DNA of 64,000 nt, taken from V1-33 sp039795165 (GTDB lineage: Bacteria; Verrucomicrobiota; Verrucomicrobiia; Verrucomicrobiales; V1-33). The notes beneath the pieces were generated by a model that was not told the DNA's origin, made no database searches, and saw only the letters and a program-made list of their open reading frames with translations. Where the stretch lies: positions 1 to 64,000 of the forward strand of contig JBDKER010000020.1 in assembly GCA_039795165.1 (NCBI GenBank), written 5' to 3'. Shown here piece by piece: positions 41,212-50,683 of the stretch. The position numbers and the translations under genes are program-made. Every line of letters begins with the position of its first letter. Position 1 is the stretch's first letter.

Positions 41212-43520
41212 TCGCGGGTGATGGTTTCGTCCATGTTGAGGAGGGTGCGGGCTGCCGTGAAGGGTTCGAGCGGAGTGAGGATGGCGAGTTCAGCGTCCGA
41301 GGGGGTACGGGCGGTGCAGCGGAGGAAGGCCTCGGTGATTCCGGCTGTACGGATGATGGAGGCGAGGGCCTGGGCGCATTCGACGAACGAGGCATCGTTC
41401 ATGAGAGTGAGGGCCTGGAGGGGAGTGTTGCTGCGGAGGCGTCGGGTGCAGGTGGTGAAGCCTTCCGGGGCGTCGAAGACGGCGAGAGAAGGCGGGGGCG
41501 TGGCGCGGAAGAGAAACGTGTAGAGTCCGCGGCGGTAGCGGTCCGGTCCTGTGCTGACTGGCCATGGGTGGCGTGACTGACCGAGGTTCATGACACCGTC
41601 CGGGATGGGTGGGTAGACAGGCGGGCCGCCGATGGTGCGGTGGAGGAGACCACTGGCCGAGAGGGCGTGATCGCGCACCAGTTCTGCGTCGAGGCGGAGA
41701 CGCAACTGGCGGGCGAATGAGGCATTGAGGGGGTCGCGTTCGCGTTGCTGAGGGGACGTGCGGGAAGACTGGCGGTAGGCGTGGGACGACACGATGAGGC
41801 GGAGGACGTGGCGGAAGTTCCAGTGATGGCCGGTGAATTGCGTGGCGAGGAAATCGAGCAGTTCCGGGTGGGAGGGTGGAGAGCCCTGGGTCCCGAAGTC
41901 GTTGTCCGATTCCACGAGGCCGCGGCCGAAGCAGGCGATCCAGATGCGGTTGGCGATGACGCGGGCTGTGAGGGGATTGGCTGGGCTGACGATCCAGCGG
42001 GCGAGGTCGAGTCGGTCCGGGGAAGGGCCTCTGGGCTGGAGTGGCGGGAGGATTCCCGGGGTACCGGGTGAGACGGCCGGGCCGGGCCTTGTGAAATCCC
42101 CTTTAATGAGGATGTGGGTGGGGCGTGGCTGGGAACGTTCCGCGAGGACCATGGTTGTGGGCATGCGGTTGAGTTCCGTTTCGATTTCCGCGCGGCGGCG
42201 GAGGCCCGTGGTGGTGGGGCCGTCCGGCTGGGCGATGGCGGCGAGGGATTGCCAATGCTGGGGCGAGCGATCGGCGGCAGGCGTCCGGAGCGCCTTGCGG
42301 ACAGGATCCGGGAGCCGGCGTCGGGCAGGGTCGTCGAGTGACTGTTCCCATTTGGTGATCGCGCTCATTTCCTCGGGAGAAGGCATCGATTGCCTTGCCG
42401 GGAGGCGTTTCAGTTCCGTTTCGAGGGCGGGGAGGTGAGGGTTGCCTCCGTGGACTCGGAGGGTGGGTTCGTCCTGCTGATTTAAGAAGGCGAAGAGTTC
42501 GTAGAATTCCTGCTGCGGGATGGGATCGAACTTATGGTCGTGGCATTGCGCGCAGCCGACCGAGAGGCCGAGCCAGACGGTGCCGGTGGTGGCGACGCGG
42601 TCGAAGACACTGTCGATGCGGAATTGTTCGGGGTCGATGCCGCCTTCCTGATTGATCTGGGTATTGCGGTGGAAGCCGGTGGCGATGCGCTGGTTTTCCG
42701 TGGCACCGGGGAGGAGGTCGCCGGCGAGTTGTTCGATGGTGAACTGGTCGAACGGGACGTCCTGATTGAAGGCATTGACGACCCAGTCGCGGTACGGCCA
42801 GATCTGGCGAGGGCCGTCGATGGAATAGCCATGACTGTCTGCGTAGCGTGCCTGGTCGAGCCACCAGCGGGCCCAGCGTTCGCCGAAGTGCGGGCTGGCG
42901 AAGAGGCGGTCCGTGAGGGCCTGCCATGCGCTTTCCGGGTTTGCCTGCCATGCCGCAGTGAAGTCGCGCACTTCCTCCGGGGACGGCGGGAGACCGGTGA
43001 GGTCGAGCGAGAGGCGGCGGATGAGCGTGGCCGGAGGGGCAGCGGGAGCCGGGGAGAGGCCTGCCTTCTGGATGCCCGGGGCGAGCAAGTGGTCGATGGG
43101 GTGGCCTGCTTCCGGCGGGACGGGAGGGGATTGGGGTGGGGAGAAGGCCCAGTGGGGTTCGTAGGCGGCTCCCTCGGCGATCCATGTGCGGATCAATTCC
43201 TTCTGCTGCGGGGAAAGCGGGGGACGGTGAGCTTCCGGGGGCGGCATGACCTCGTCCGGGTCGTCCGAGAGGATGCGGAGCCATGCGGCCGACTGATCCG
43301 GTTGGCCCGGGGTGATGGCGGGGAATGGGTCGCGCGCGGCCGTGGCTCCTTCCGGGGTATCGAGGCGGAGGTCTGCCTTGCGGTGTTTGGCATCGAACCC
43401 GTGGCAGGAAAGGCATTGTTCCGCGAGGATGGGGCGGATATCGCGGTTGAAGCGGACCGTTTCCGGAGCGGCGGCGGCAACGGCGAGGGTGATCTGCAGG
43501 ACAAAGGCCGGGCGGAACAT
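41208..43520 (-). CDS. PSD1 and cytochrome c domain protein (DUF1549/DUF1553)
   Basis: A 770-residue exported protein typical of Planctomycetes and Verrucomicrobia. It has a signal peptide, then a cytochrome-c-type domain with the heme motif CLSCH at residues 36-40, a DUF1549 (PSCyt2) region with RWARWWLDQARYADSHGY near 215 and FDQFTIEQLAGDLLPG near 255, and a C-terminal DUF1553 (PSD1) region with LDLARWIVSPANPLTARVIA near 510 and SSHAYRQSS near 585. The ATG at 43520 fits the signal peptide; the frame is open further upstream. Probably a periplasmic redox protein that works with the DUF1501 partner. Confidence 0.92.
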   Translation of the reverse strand: MFRPAFVLQITLAVAAAAPETVRFNRDIRPILAEQCLSCHGFDAKHRKADLRLDTPEGATAARDPFPAITPGQPDQSAAWLRILSDDPDEVMPPPEAHRPPLSPQQKELIRTWIAEGAAYEPHWAFSPPQSPPVPPEAGHPIDHLLAPGIQKAGLSPAPAAPPATLIRRLSLDLTGLPPSPEEVRDFTAAWQANPESAWQALTDRLFASPHFGERWARWWLDQARYADSHGYSIDGPRQIWPYRDWVVNAFNQDVPFDQFTIEQLAGDLLPGATENQRIATGFHRNTQINQEGGIDPEQFRIDSVFDRVATTGTVWLGLSVGCAQCHDHKFDPIPQQEFYELFAFLNQQDEPTLRVHGGNPHLPALETELKRLPARQSMPSPEEMSAITKWEQSLDDPARRRLPDPVRKALRTPAADRSPQHWQSLAAIAQPDGPTTTGLRRRAEIETELNRMPTTMVLAERSQPRPTHILIKGDFTRPGPAVSPGTPGILPPLQPRGPSPDRLDLARWIVSPANPLTARVIANRIWIACFGRGLVESDNDFGTQGSPPSHPELLDFLATQFTGHHWNFRHVLRLIVSSHAYRQSSRTSPQQRERDPLNASFARQLRLRLDAELVRDHALSASGLLHRTIGGPPVYPPIPDGVMNLGQSRHPWPVSTGPDRYRRGLYTFLFRATPPPSLAVFDAPEGFTTCTRRLRSNTPLQALTLMNDASFVECAQALASIIRTAGITEAFLRCTARTPSDAELAILTPLEPFTAARTLLNMDETITRE

Positions 43521-43641
43521 GGCCAATCCTGTAGTGGGCTGCGGGAGATTTGCCAAGTCCGGTTGGGCGGTGGAAATGCGGGACGTGGAAGCGTCCGGAA
43601 AACTGATTGCCCCGGGCATTCTGATTTCCTATGACCGCGGG

Positions 43642-45123
43642 ATGAATCTGCTGGCGAATGCTGCCTCTCCCCTTTGGCCCTTTGTGGTTCTGATTGTCTG
43701 TGTCGGATTTGTGATTCTGGCGATTTCCCGGCTGCGGCTGCATCCGTTTCTGGCGCTGATCCTTGCTGCGCTGCTGGCTGGGGTGATGGCGTCGTCGCTG
43801 CCGGCTGATCCGAAGAATCCGGCCAAGGGAAAGCTGCTGCGGGCGGTGGAATTATGCACCGAGGAATTCGGGACGACGGCCGGGAAGCTGTCGATTGTGG
43901 TGGGAATGGCCACGCTGATCGGGATGTGCATGATGCAGAGCGGGGCGGCAGACAAAGTGGTGCGGAGGTTTCTGGCGATCACGGGAGAGGGTCGGGCCGG
44001 GCTGGCCCTGCTGGCGGCCACCTATTTTCTGTCGATTCCGATTTTCTTTGATACGATGTTCATGCTGATGGTGCCGATTGCGATGGCGCTGGCGATGCGG
44101 ACGGGCGGGAATTTTTCGCTGTATGTGCTGGCGATCTGCGGGGCAGGGGTGACGACGCATTCGATGACCGTGCCGCATCCGGGGCCGCTCATGGTGGTGG
44201 AGAATCTCAAGCTCGACACGGGCATATCGCTGTTTGCGGGGATTCTGGTGGGGATGATCCCGGTGGGGCTGGGATGGTTTGCGATGAAGCGGATTGCGGC
44301 GGCCAACGATGTGCCCATGCGCGAAACGCCGAATGCGCCGCTTTCCAGTCTGCGGGCACTCGTGGACCGGCCCGAGAGCGAACTGCCGTCATTCGCGGCG
44401 TCGATTGCGCCCGTGGTGCTGCCGATCCTGCTGATCAGCGGGGCATCATTCTTTGAGATTGCGCGGCATGCCTTCGGCCAGGGTAAGGAATGGGCTCAGT
44501 TTGCCGGGACGGGCGGGGCAGAAGCCGGCTGGTTCCGTCAGGCGTATCATCTCTTCGAGTTCATCGGGAACAAGAACATTGCGCTGATGATTGGCGGGTT
44601 TCTGAGCATCCTGCTGCTGGTGCGGCAGAAGAAGCTCGGCATGGAAAAGGTCAGTGCGCTGATGGGGCCACCGCTCGAGACGGCCGGGGTGATCATCATG
44701 ATCACAGCGGCTGGCGGGGCCTTCGGGCTGATGCTGCGGAATGCGGGGGTGGGGGAAGCGATCCGGCATCTGGTGGCCGGGCGCAGTGTCGATCTGATTC
44801 TGCTGTCGTGGCTGGTGGCGCTGGTGCTGCGGATTGCGCAGGGCAGTGCGACCGTGGCGATGCAGACGACGTCGGCGATGATCTACCCACTGCTGGCGGC
44901 GGCGGCGCCTGCCTATTCGCCGATGTATGTCTTTCTGGCGATCGGGTTCGGGGCCTTTGGCTGTTCGTGGATGAACGACAGTGGGTTCTGGGTGGTGTCG
45001 CGGCTCAGTGGCTTCAGCGAGCGGGAGACCCTGCGGACGTGGACCCTGCTGCTGACGGTGCTGTCCGTGATTGGTCTGGTGGCCACGAAGCTGCTGTCCG
45101 TGGTACTGCCGTTCCATCCTTGA
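43642..45123 (+). CDS. GntP-family gluconate-type permease
   Basis: A 493-residue inner-membrane transporter of the gluconate:H+ symporter family with about 12 hydrophobic segments. Characteristic stretches are LRLHPFLALILAALLAGVM near residue 30, MVPIAMALAMRTG near 145, HSMTVPHPGPLMVVEN near 173, and IAQGSATVAMQTTSAMIYPLL near 397. The ATG at 43642 follows an upstream open region that has no coding character. The substrate may be gluconate or another sugar acid; no catabolic gene lies beside it. It is divergent from the PSD1 gene and convergent with the GIDE-LemA gene. Confidence 0.9.
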   Translation: MNLLANAASPLWPFVVLIVCVGFVILAISRLRLHPFLALILAALLAGVMASSLPADPKNPAKGKLLRAVELCTEEFGTTAGKLSIVVGMATLIGMCMMQSGAADKVVRRFLAITGEGRAGLALLAATYFLSIPIFFDTMFMLMVPIAMALAMRTGGNFSLYVLAICGAGVTTHSMTVPHPGPLMVVENLKLDTGISLFAGILVGMIPVGLGWFAMKRIAAANDVPMRETPNAPLSSLRALVDRPESELPSFAASIAPVVLPILLISGASFFEIARHAFGQGKEWAQFAGTGGAEAGWFRQAYHLFEFIGNKNIALMIGGFLSILLLVRQKKLGMEKVSALMGPPLETAGVIIMITAAGGAFGLMLRNAGVGEAIRHLVAGRSVDLILLSWLVALVLRIAQGSATVAMQTTSAMIYPLLAAAAPAYSPMYVFLAIGFGAFGCSWMNDSGFWVVSRLSGFSERETLRTWTLLLTVLSVIGLVATKLLSVVLPFHP

Positions 45124-45153
45124 GTGGCGGCGCGGGCCGCGCGGCGGGAATGT

Positions 45154-46464
45154 TCAGGAGGCGAGTTGGACGCGGACTTCGGCGCGTTCGAAATCGTAGG
45201 CTTCGAGGAGGGGCATGCGCCGGAAGCCGCCGAGTTTGGCGAAGAGGCTGTCCGGGAAGACTTCGATGGCCGTGTTGAAGGCCGAGGCGGCGTCGTTGAA
45301 GTAGGAACGCGCGAGGGCGATGCGTTGTTCCGTTTCGATGAGCTGGGCCTGAAGTTGCTGGAACGAGTGGTGGGCGCGGAGGTCCGGGTATTTTTCCGCG
45401 AGGTGGACGATGTGGGAAGCGATGCCGTGATAGTTGGTGCCGGGATGACCTGGGGGAGTGGCGTCCGACTGGGCGCGGAGCTGGGCGAGGGTTTCGAGGA
45501 CCGACTGTTCGTGGGAGCGCATGCCTTCGACGATGCTGACGAGCGGCGGGATGAGGTCGGCGCGGCGTTTCAGCTGGACTTCGAGGAGAGACCAGCCCTG
45601 GCGGACGCGGTTTCTGGTATCGACGAGGCTGTTGTAGATGAGAATCTTCCAGCTGAGGAGCCAGAGGGCGGCGTAGATGCCCGCGGCGGCGAGGCCCCAG
45701 AGGATGCCCTGTTCCGGGTCGCGTTCGAGGAAGGGAGCCCATCCGGCGATGCCTGCGGCGACGAGTCCGGCGAGTCCCCAGCCCGAGCGGGAGAAGCCGT
45801 AGCGGCTGAGGACTTCCTCCTCGGTTTCCGTGGTGAGGAGGTAGAGGGGGGCATGGGGAGCGGCGATGATTTCCGGGGCTACCATGTCCGAGCGTTCGCG
45901 TGCTTCACCGACCACATAGAGCTGGGTGTGGAGGGGAATGCCGGCTTCCACGAAAGTCCGGGTCATGGTGGTATTGGCGATGGCCCCGCGGGGTCCGCGG
46001 CCGTAGTAGAGCGGGTGGGACGGTCCGCAGGTGACCTGGACGAAGCTGAGGGGGCGCACTTCGGCGCCATCCGGGTTGATGCGGATGACACCGGAATCGT
46101 CCTTGAGGTAGAACGGGCCGGTTTCGCCGCCGCGGTCGACGGTGACGACACCGGTTTCGACGCGGGTTCTGGTGCGGATTTGTCCCTGGTCGTCGCGGTA
46201 GGTTTCCTGGACGACGCGGCGCCAGTGTTCATCGACGCGCCATGAGTAATGTACGCAGGGGTGTCCGGCGAGGTAGGACGTGTAGGGATGTTCCGATTCT
46301 GCGGAGCCCTTGAGTTCGACAAGGCCGATGAAGACCCCCTGTACGCTGGACGTGGGCAGGGCCGTGAGGAGGCGGCGGCGCTTGTTGGCGCGGTGGCCGG
46401 CAAACAGGGCGGCGACCGCGAGAATCGCGGCACCGGCAGAAATCAGGAGAGGCCCATCGTCCAT
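45154..46464 (-). CDS. GIDE domain-LemA fusion membrane protein
   Basis: A 436-residue protein with an N-terminal membrane helix (LLISAGAAILAVAALFAG), a region like the GIDE/E3-ubiquitin-ligase-associated domain (PF12483) at about residues 40-225 (SSVQGVFIGLVELKGSAES, HPCVHYSWRVDEH), two further membrane helices at about 232-275, and a C-terminal LemA domain (LVDTRNRVRQGWSLLEVQLK, RADLIPPLVSIVEG, ALARSYFNDAASAFNTAI). LemA proteins usually have their helix at the N terminus followed directly by the coiled-coil bundle; here it is joined to GIDE. The function is unknown in bacteria. Confidence 0.85.
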   Translation of the reverse strand: MDDGPLLISAGAAILAVAALFAGHRANKRRRLLTALPTSSVQGVFIGLVELKGSAESEHPYTSYLAGHPCVHYSWRVDEHWRRVVQETYRDDQGQIRTRTRVETGVVTVDRGGETGPFYLKDDSGVIRINPDGAEVRPLSFVQVTCGPSHPLYYGRGPRGAIANTTMTRTFVEAGIPLHTQLYVVGEARERSDMVAPEIIAAPHAPLYLLTTETEEEVLSRYGFSRSGWGLAGLVAAGIAGWAPFLERDPEQGILWGLAAAGIYAALWLLSWKILIYNSLVDTRNRVRQGWSLLEVQLKRRADLIPPLVSIVEGMRSHEQSVLETLAQLRAQSDATPPGHPGTNYHGIASHIVHLAEKYPDLRAHHSFQQLQAQLIETEQRIALARSYFNDAASAFNTAIEVFPDSLFAKLGGFRRMPLLEAYDFERAEVRVQLAS

Positions 46465-46526
46465 GGGGGCGCATCAAAGCACGTCCGGCGGGTTTGCCAA
46501 TTGATGATGCTGGGGGATCCTGACAT

Positions 46527-48437
46527 TCAGTGGCTGGCGGTGGCGGGCGGGATGAGCAGGTGAAGAAGCCCGATCTGGAAGAAAGCGGTGGATTCCGGAT
46601 AGGCGTCCCATGCGAGCCGGGGAAGGAGGTCCGGAGAGGCGGGAGCCGTGATGCGGTTATGGATTGAGCCGATTGCGCTGAGCAACCGGGTCTGGAGGGC
46701 GTTGTGGCCCAGGAAAGTGGCGGTGATGGCGAGGGCGCGCTGTCGGGCGGCGGGGTGGTCGGTGGCGCGGCTGAGGAGGGCGAGGGCGTGGAGCCAGTGG
46801 CCGCTAGCGTAGAGGTTGGCGTGGGTGGGTCCGGGGCCGTGCTGGAAGGTCATGCGGGAGCCCTTGCGGTCGCCGAAGAGAGCCGGGAAGGCCGCGGCGT
46901 CCGGTTCCGAGGCGGTGAGGTTCAGCCAGAGGTCGGCTGCCTTGCGGGCGGCAGCGAGCCATGCTGGCTGGCGGGGGTGCTGCGGGAACGAGAGGCAGCC
47001 CTGGGCGAGGGCGGCGATGTGGATGGCATTGACATTGGCGTAGTGGGTCCATGTGCCGTCCGGGGCCGATGTTTCGGCCAGGGCGTCGAGGGCCTTGGCG
47101 GCGAGGCCGGCGAGTCGCTGCGGAGCGGCGGCGGGGTTGAGGGAGATGGGGAAATCCGGGAAGGTGAGGGCGGCCGGGATCAGGCCGAGGGTGAGGTAGG
47201 CGTGTTCGCCCGGGTGTTTCCAGAAGGGCAGTCCTGAGCCGGTGAGAGACGTGTAGCCATGGGCGAGGCCGTCGTGCAGGCAGAAGCGGAGAGCGAGGGC
47301 GATGGCCTGCTGGATGGCTGGGGCGAGTGCGTCGTGCGGATTGGCGTGAAGCATTTCGCCGAGGGCCCAGACGGCGCGGCCGTTGAAGACTCCGCCGTGG
47401 GCGAAGTCGCGGAATTCCGGGCGGCTGAACCAGCCTTTGCCTTCCGTGAGCCATTCACCGGATTCGAACATGCCGTAGCGGAAGGCCCCGGCCGTGTAGT
47501 GTTCGCGGCGGCCCTCGGCATCGGGGAGGGCAAAGTTTTCGGCCGACGTGTGCTGGGAAGCGAGGAGGTTGCTGATGACCTCGCGGAGCAGGCCGCTGCG
47601 GTGGTCCGGGGCCGACGGTCTGGCCTGCTGGAGGAGGCCGTAGAGGACAGCGAGGTCCGCGGTGTCATTGGTGAATGTGTAGGGCCTGAAGTTGTCCGGC
47701 CGGCGGTTCTGAGGGTTACCGTCCCATGGATGATTGTTGGTGGGATTGAACCAGCGGTTCCAGACCGCCTGCCAGAAGCCGCGGCTGCGGCGGTGGCCGA
47801 GTGGAGTCGACCAGTTGCGGTCGCGGTGATCGAAATCGTACAGCGCGGCATGATCGCGGAACCATTGCCAGTCATCTTCCGTGGCTAGGTCGAAGTCCGG
47901 CTGGTGGATGCCCATGAGGTGGGCAGCGCGGCTCTGGAGGAAGCGGTTCGCGAGGGCGCGGTGGAGGGGAAACTGGGCAGCGTCCCTGTCCTTGCGGCCG
48001 TGGGAATCGATGAAGTCATCGCAGAAAGCGAGCGGCAGGTCCGGCGGATGCGATCCCGTGATGACGACGGTGATTTCCGCGTCCGGGATGGCGGAGGCGG
48101 CTGTGAGGGCATCGATGTAGAGGAGGGACGGGGTCAGCGGCGGGGCTCCTGGAAAGCTGCCGGGATAAGTCAGTGAGAATCGGCCGTTGGCTGGCGTGAC
48201 GGAAGCCGAGACGCTTGTTCCGGTGGTGGAGAGCGTGACGCGGACTGTGCAGGGCTGCGGGGACGGTGCGGTGCCGGAGATGGTCAGGGATCCGCTGTCG
48301 GCTGCGTGGAGTGGACTGCGGTCGAGGGTGGGGTGGAGCGACAGCAGGGGGGCGGCTGCGAGGTGGCAGGCCGACAGGAAAACGCCGCCGCCCGGGATGC
48401 GGGCGGCGGCGCGCAGGAGGATGTGAACTGGGGTCAC
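46527..48437 (-). CDS. Secreted protein of unknown function, probable alpha-helical barrel
   Basis: A 636-residue protein. The proposed start is a GTG at 48437 that overlaps the stop of the upstream NHL gene (GTGA); no ATG is better placed. After a hydrophobic N terminus and an Ig-like beta module (SGSLTISGTAPSPQPCTVRV), the main part is rich in helices with Trp/His/Asp (DWQWFRDHAALYDFDHRDRNW, FNGRAVWALGEMLHAN, WTHYANVNAIHIAALAQGCL), which resembles the alpha/alpha barrels of polysaccharide lyases and glycoside hydrolases. I cannot assign a family or catalytic residues. Co-translation with the propeller protein suggests a shared task in the periplasm. Confidence 0.7.
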   Translation of the reverse strand: MTPVHILLRAAARIPGGGVFLSACHLAAAPLLSLHPTLDRSPLHAADSGSLTISGTAPSPQPCTVRVTLSTTGTSVSASVTPANGRFSLTYPGSFPGAPPLTPSLLYIDALTAASAIPDAEITVVITGSHPPDLPLAFCDDFIDSHGRKDRDAAQFPLHRALANRFLQSRAAHLMGIHQPDFDLATEDDWQWFRDHAALYDFDHRDRNWSTPLGHRRSRGFWQAVWNRWFNPTNNHPWDGNPQNRRPDNFRPYTFTNDTADLAVLYGLLQQARPSAPDHRSGLLREVISNLLASQHTSAENFALPDAEGRREHYTAGAFRYGMFESGEWLTEGKGWFSRPEFRDFAHGGVFNGRAVWALGEMLHANPHDALAPAIQQAIALALRFCLHDGLAHGYTSLTGSGLPFWKHPGEHAYLTLGLIPAALTFPDFPISLNPAAAPQRLAGLAAKALDALAETSAPDGTWTHYANVNAIHIAALAQGCLSFPQHPRQPAWLAAARKAADLWLNLTASEPDAAAFPALFGDRKGSRMTFQHGPGPTHANLYASGHWLHALALLSRATDHPAARQRALAITATFLGHNALQTRLLSAIGSIHNRITAPASPDLLPRLAWDAYPESTAFFQIGLLHLLIPPATASH

Positions 48438-49480
48438 TGCGCTGCTTGTTTCACCAGTTTGGTGATGCGGCCGGTCTGGTTCCAGTCCTGGACGTAGAGG
48501 TTGCCGTCCTTGTCGTAGGAAAGGCCGTGCGGGGCTGTGAAGATACCGTCCTTCCATTCGCTCTGGGGCGACGGGAATTTGGCCCATTGGGACTTGTCTG
48601 GATTGTCGCCGAGGTAACCGACGGGCTGATTTGATTTGTCGAGGATGGTGACGCGGGCTTCAAGTTCCGCGATGGCGACGTGGTCACCGAGGATGGAGAC
48701 GGCGCAGGGGCGGCGGAGGTCCTTTGTGATGACGGCTACGAAATTGCCATCGAGGTCCATGTGGACGAGGCGGCGGTTTTCGCGGTCGCAGACGAGGAGG
48801 AGGGGTTTTTCTCCGCGGGTATCGAGGGCGATCCCGTGGCAGGTTTCGAATTTACCGTCCGTGTTGCCTTTGCCTCCGAAGGTTTTGATCCATTTGCCGG
48901 CGGCGTCGAATTTATGGATGAGGGATTTGCCGTATCCGTCGGCGACGAAGATGGAGCCATCGGGAGCGACGGTGACGCCGGTGGGAGCGTAGCCATTGCC
49001 GTCCGGGTAGGCATTGGCTTCTTTCGGGTAGGGGATCTGCAGGAGGGCCTTGCCGTCGAGGTCGAGTTTGACCACCTGTTTCGAGCGGAGGTGAGCGGCG
49101 TAGATGAATTCCTTGCCGTTTTCCTCGTGGATCATCATGCCATGGATCCCTGAGAATTCCGGGGCGATTTTCTTTGCGAGGGTGCCGTCCGGTTTGAAGA
49201 CGAAGATGCCTTCATTGCCATCCGAGCTGACATAGATATGACCTTCCTTGTCGACGACGACGCCGCCGTGGGTGGGGCCGATCTTGACGGTATCGGGTAC
49301 GGCGCCCCAGCCTGGTACGGTCTGGTAGGCGAGACTGCCCGCACCGGTGACGACGGCGAACGGAGCTTCGGCGAGCGAACGTTTGAGGGGTTTGCCCGTG
49401 TGGAGGAGCAGTCCGCCATCGTGGGCGGAGGCGAGGGAAATCAGGGACGTGAAGAAGGCAAGGCGGAGCGCGGATTGCAT
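48434..49480 (-). CDS. Secreted NHL-type six-bladed beta-propeller protein
   Basis: A 348-residue exported protein with a signal peptide (MQSALRLAFFTSLISLASA) and repeated propeller blades: THGGVVVDKEGHIYVSSDGN, GVTVAPDGSIFVADGYGKS, CHGIALDTRGEKPLLLVCDR and PHGLSYDKDGNLYVQDWNQ. It resembles the peptidylglycine-lyase/NHL group of propellers, though no catalytic residues can be assigned. It is translationally coupled to the downstream helical protein. A 96-bp gap separates it from the trpD stop. Confidence 0.85.
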   Translation of the reverse strand: MQSALRLAFFTSLISLASAHDGGLLLHTGKPLKRSLAEAPFAVVTGAGSLAYQTVPGWGAVPDTVKIGPTHGGVVVDKEGHIYVSSDGNEGIFVFKPDGTLAKKIAPEFSGIHGMMIHEENGKEFIYAAHLRSKQVVKLDLDGKALLQIPYPKEANAYPDGNGYAPTGVTVAPDGSIFVADGYGKSLIHKFDAAGKWIKTFGGKGNTDGKFETCHGIALDTRGEKPLLLVCDRENRRLVHMDLDGNFVAVITKDLRRPCAVSILGDHVAIAELEARVTILDKSNQPVGYLGDNPDKSQWAKFPSPQSEWKDGIFTAPHGLSYDKDGNLYVQDWNQTGRITKLVKQAAQ

Positions 49481-49576
49481 GGTGGCGTGGGATTCAGTTC
49501 GTTGCGTATCGGACTGCTGATGTATCTGGAGACGGCGTGCGGCGTCAACTGTGCTCGTGCGGAGAATGGCGGAGCG

Positions 49577-50611
49577 TCAGGAGAAGCTGCGGAGGGCGTT
49601 GAGCACGGCGGCGGCGCGGCCGGAATCGATGGATTCCCCGGCGCGTGCGATGCCCTCGTCCCATGAGGTGGCGAGGCCGGCCACCTGGAAGGCGGCGGCT
49701 GCATTGACCGTGACGAGGCGGCGTCGGGGTCCCCGGTCCTTGCCTGTGAGGATATCCGAGAGGATGCTGGCATTGTGGGCAGCGTCGCCTCCGGTCAGTT
49801 CCGCGAGGGAAGGGGCGTCGGTGGACAGATCGACCGAGTGTGCCGTGATCGTTGCGTCCGAGAGGGCGACGATTTCCGTGGGTCCGAGGGTGGAGACTTC
49901 GTCCATGCTGCGGCCGTCGGCGGTGGATCCATGGACAACCCATGCGGTGGTGCGTCCGAGGCGGCGCAGGATATCGGCGTAGACTGGGGGCAGGCTGGGA
50001 TCGAAGACACCGACGAGCTGATGCGGGGGCTGGAGTGGATTGAGGAGGGGACCGATGATATTGAAGACCGTGCGGGTACCCGAGGCCGCGAGGAGTCTGC
50101 GGACACCGGCGACCGCCTTGAAGGCCGGGTGGTACTGCGGGGCGAGGAGAAAGGCCGCGCCATGCCGCTGGACGCATTCGGCGAAGTGCTCCGGGGTCAG
50201 ATTGATGGGGACTCCAAGCGCTTCAAGGACGTCGGCTCCGCCTGATTTGCTTGTGATGCCGCGGTTGCCGTGCTTGAGGACAGCCGCTCCGCCCCCTGCG
50301 ATCACAAACATGGCCGTCGTCGAAACATTGAAGAGGTCGAGCTTGTCACCGCCGGTGCCGCAGACATCGATGGCAGGCCGGTCGAGCGAGGTTGGATCAA
50401 GGGGCGGTCGGACCGCGTGGGCCAGAAAGGCATGCACGAAACCTGCGATTTCGCCGGCTGTTTCCCCTTTGCGGGAGAGCGCCGTGAGGAAGTCTGCCTT
50501 GGATTCGTCCGGGGCAGCGGGGTCGAGGAGGAAGTCGGCTGCGGCGCCGATGGCGTCGTTGTCGAGGGCTGTGCCCGAGCGGAGGTGATCAATGAGGTCC
50601 TGAGCGGTCAT
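49577..50611 (-). CDS. trpD: Anthranilate phosphoribosyltransferase
   Basis: TrpD transfers the phosphoribosyl group of PRPP to anthranilate in tryptophan synthesis. The 344-residue protein has the N-terminal helical domain, the PRPP-binding CGTGGDKLDLFNVSTT near residue 88, KHGNRGITSKSGGADVLEALG near 115, FLLAPQYHPAFKAVAGVRR near 157 and the metal-binding TADGRSMDEVS near 230. No other trp gene is adjacent, so trpD is unlinked here. It is divergent from the yqgE-like gene with a 72-bp shared promoter gap. Confidence 0.95.
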   Translation of the reverse strand: MTAQDLIDHLRSGTALDNDAIGAAADFLLDPAAPDESKADFLTALSRKGETAGEIAGFVHAFLAHAVRPPLDPTSLDRPAIDVCGTGGDKLDLFNVSTTAMFVIAGGGAAVLKHGNRGITSKSGGADVLEALGVPINLTPEHFAECVQRHGAAFLLAPQYHPAFKAVAGVRRLLAASGTRTVFNIIGPLLNPLQPPHQLVGVFDPSLPPVYADILRRLGRTTAWVVHGSTADGRSMDEVSTLGPTEIVALSDATITAHSVDLSTDAPSLAELTGGDAAHNASILSDILTGKDRGPRRRLVTVNAAAAFQVAGLATSWDEGIARAGESIDSGRAAAVLNALRSFS

Positions 50612-50683
50612 GGAGAGAAGTGGAAGTTTTCCGGAAATCCGTGCCGCCGGAAAGGACGAACTGTGCTAAATTCCGGGAAACTG

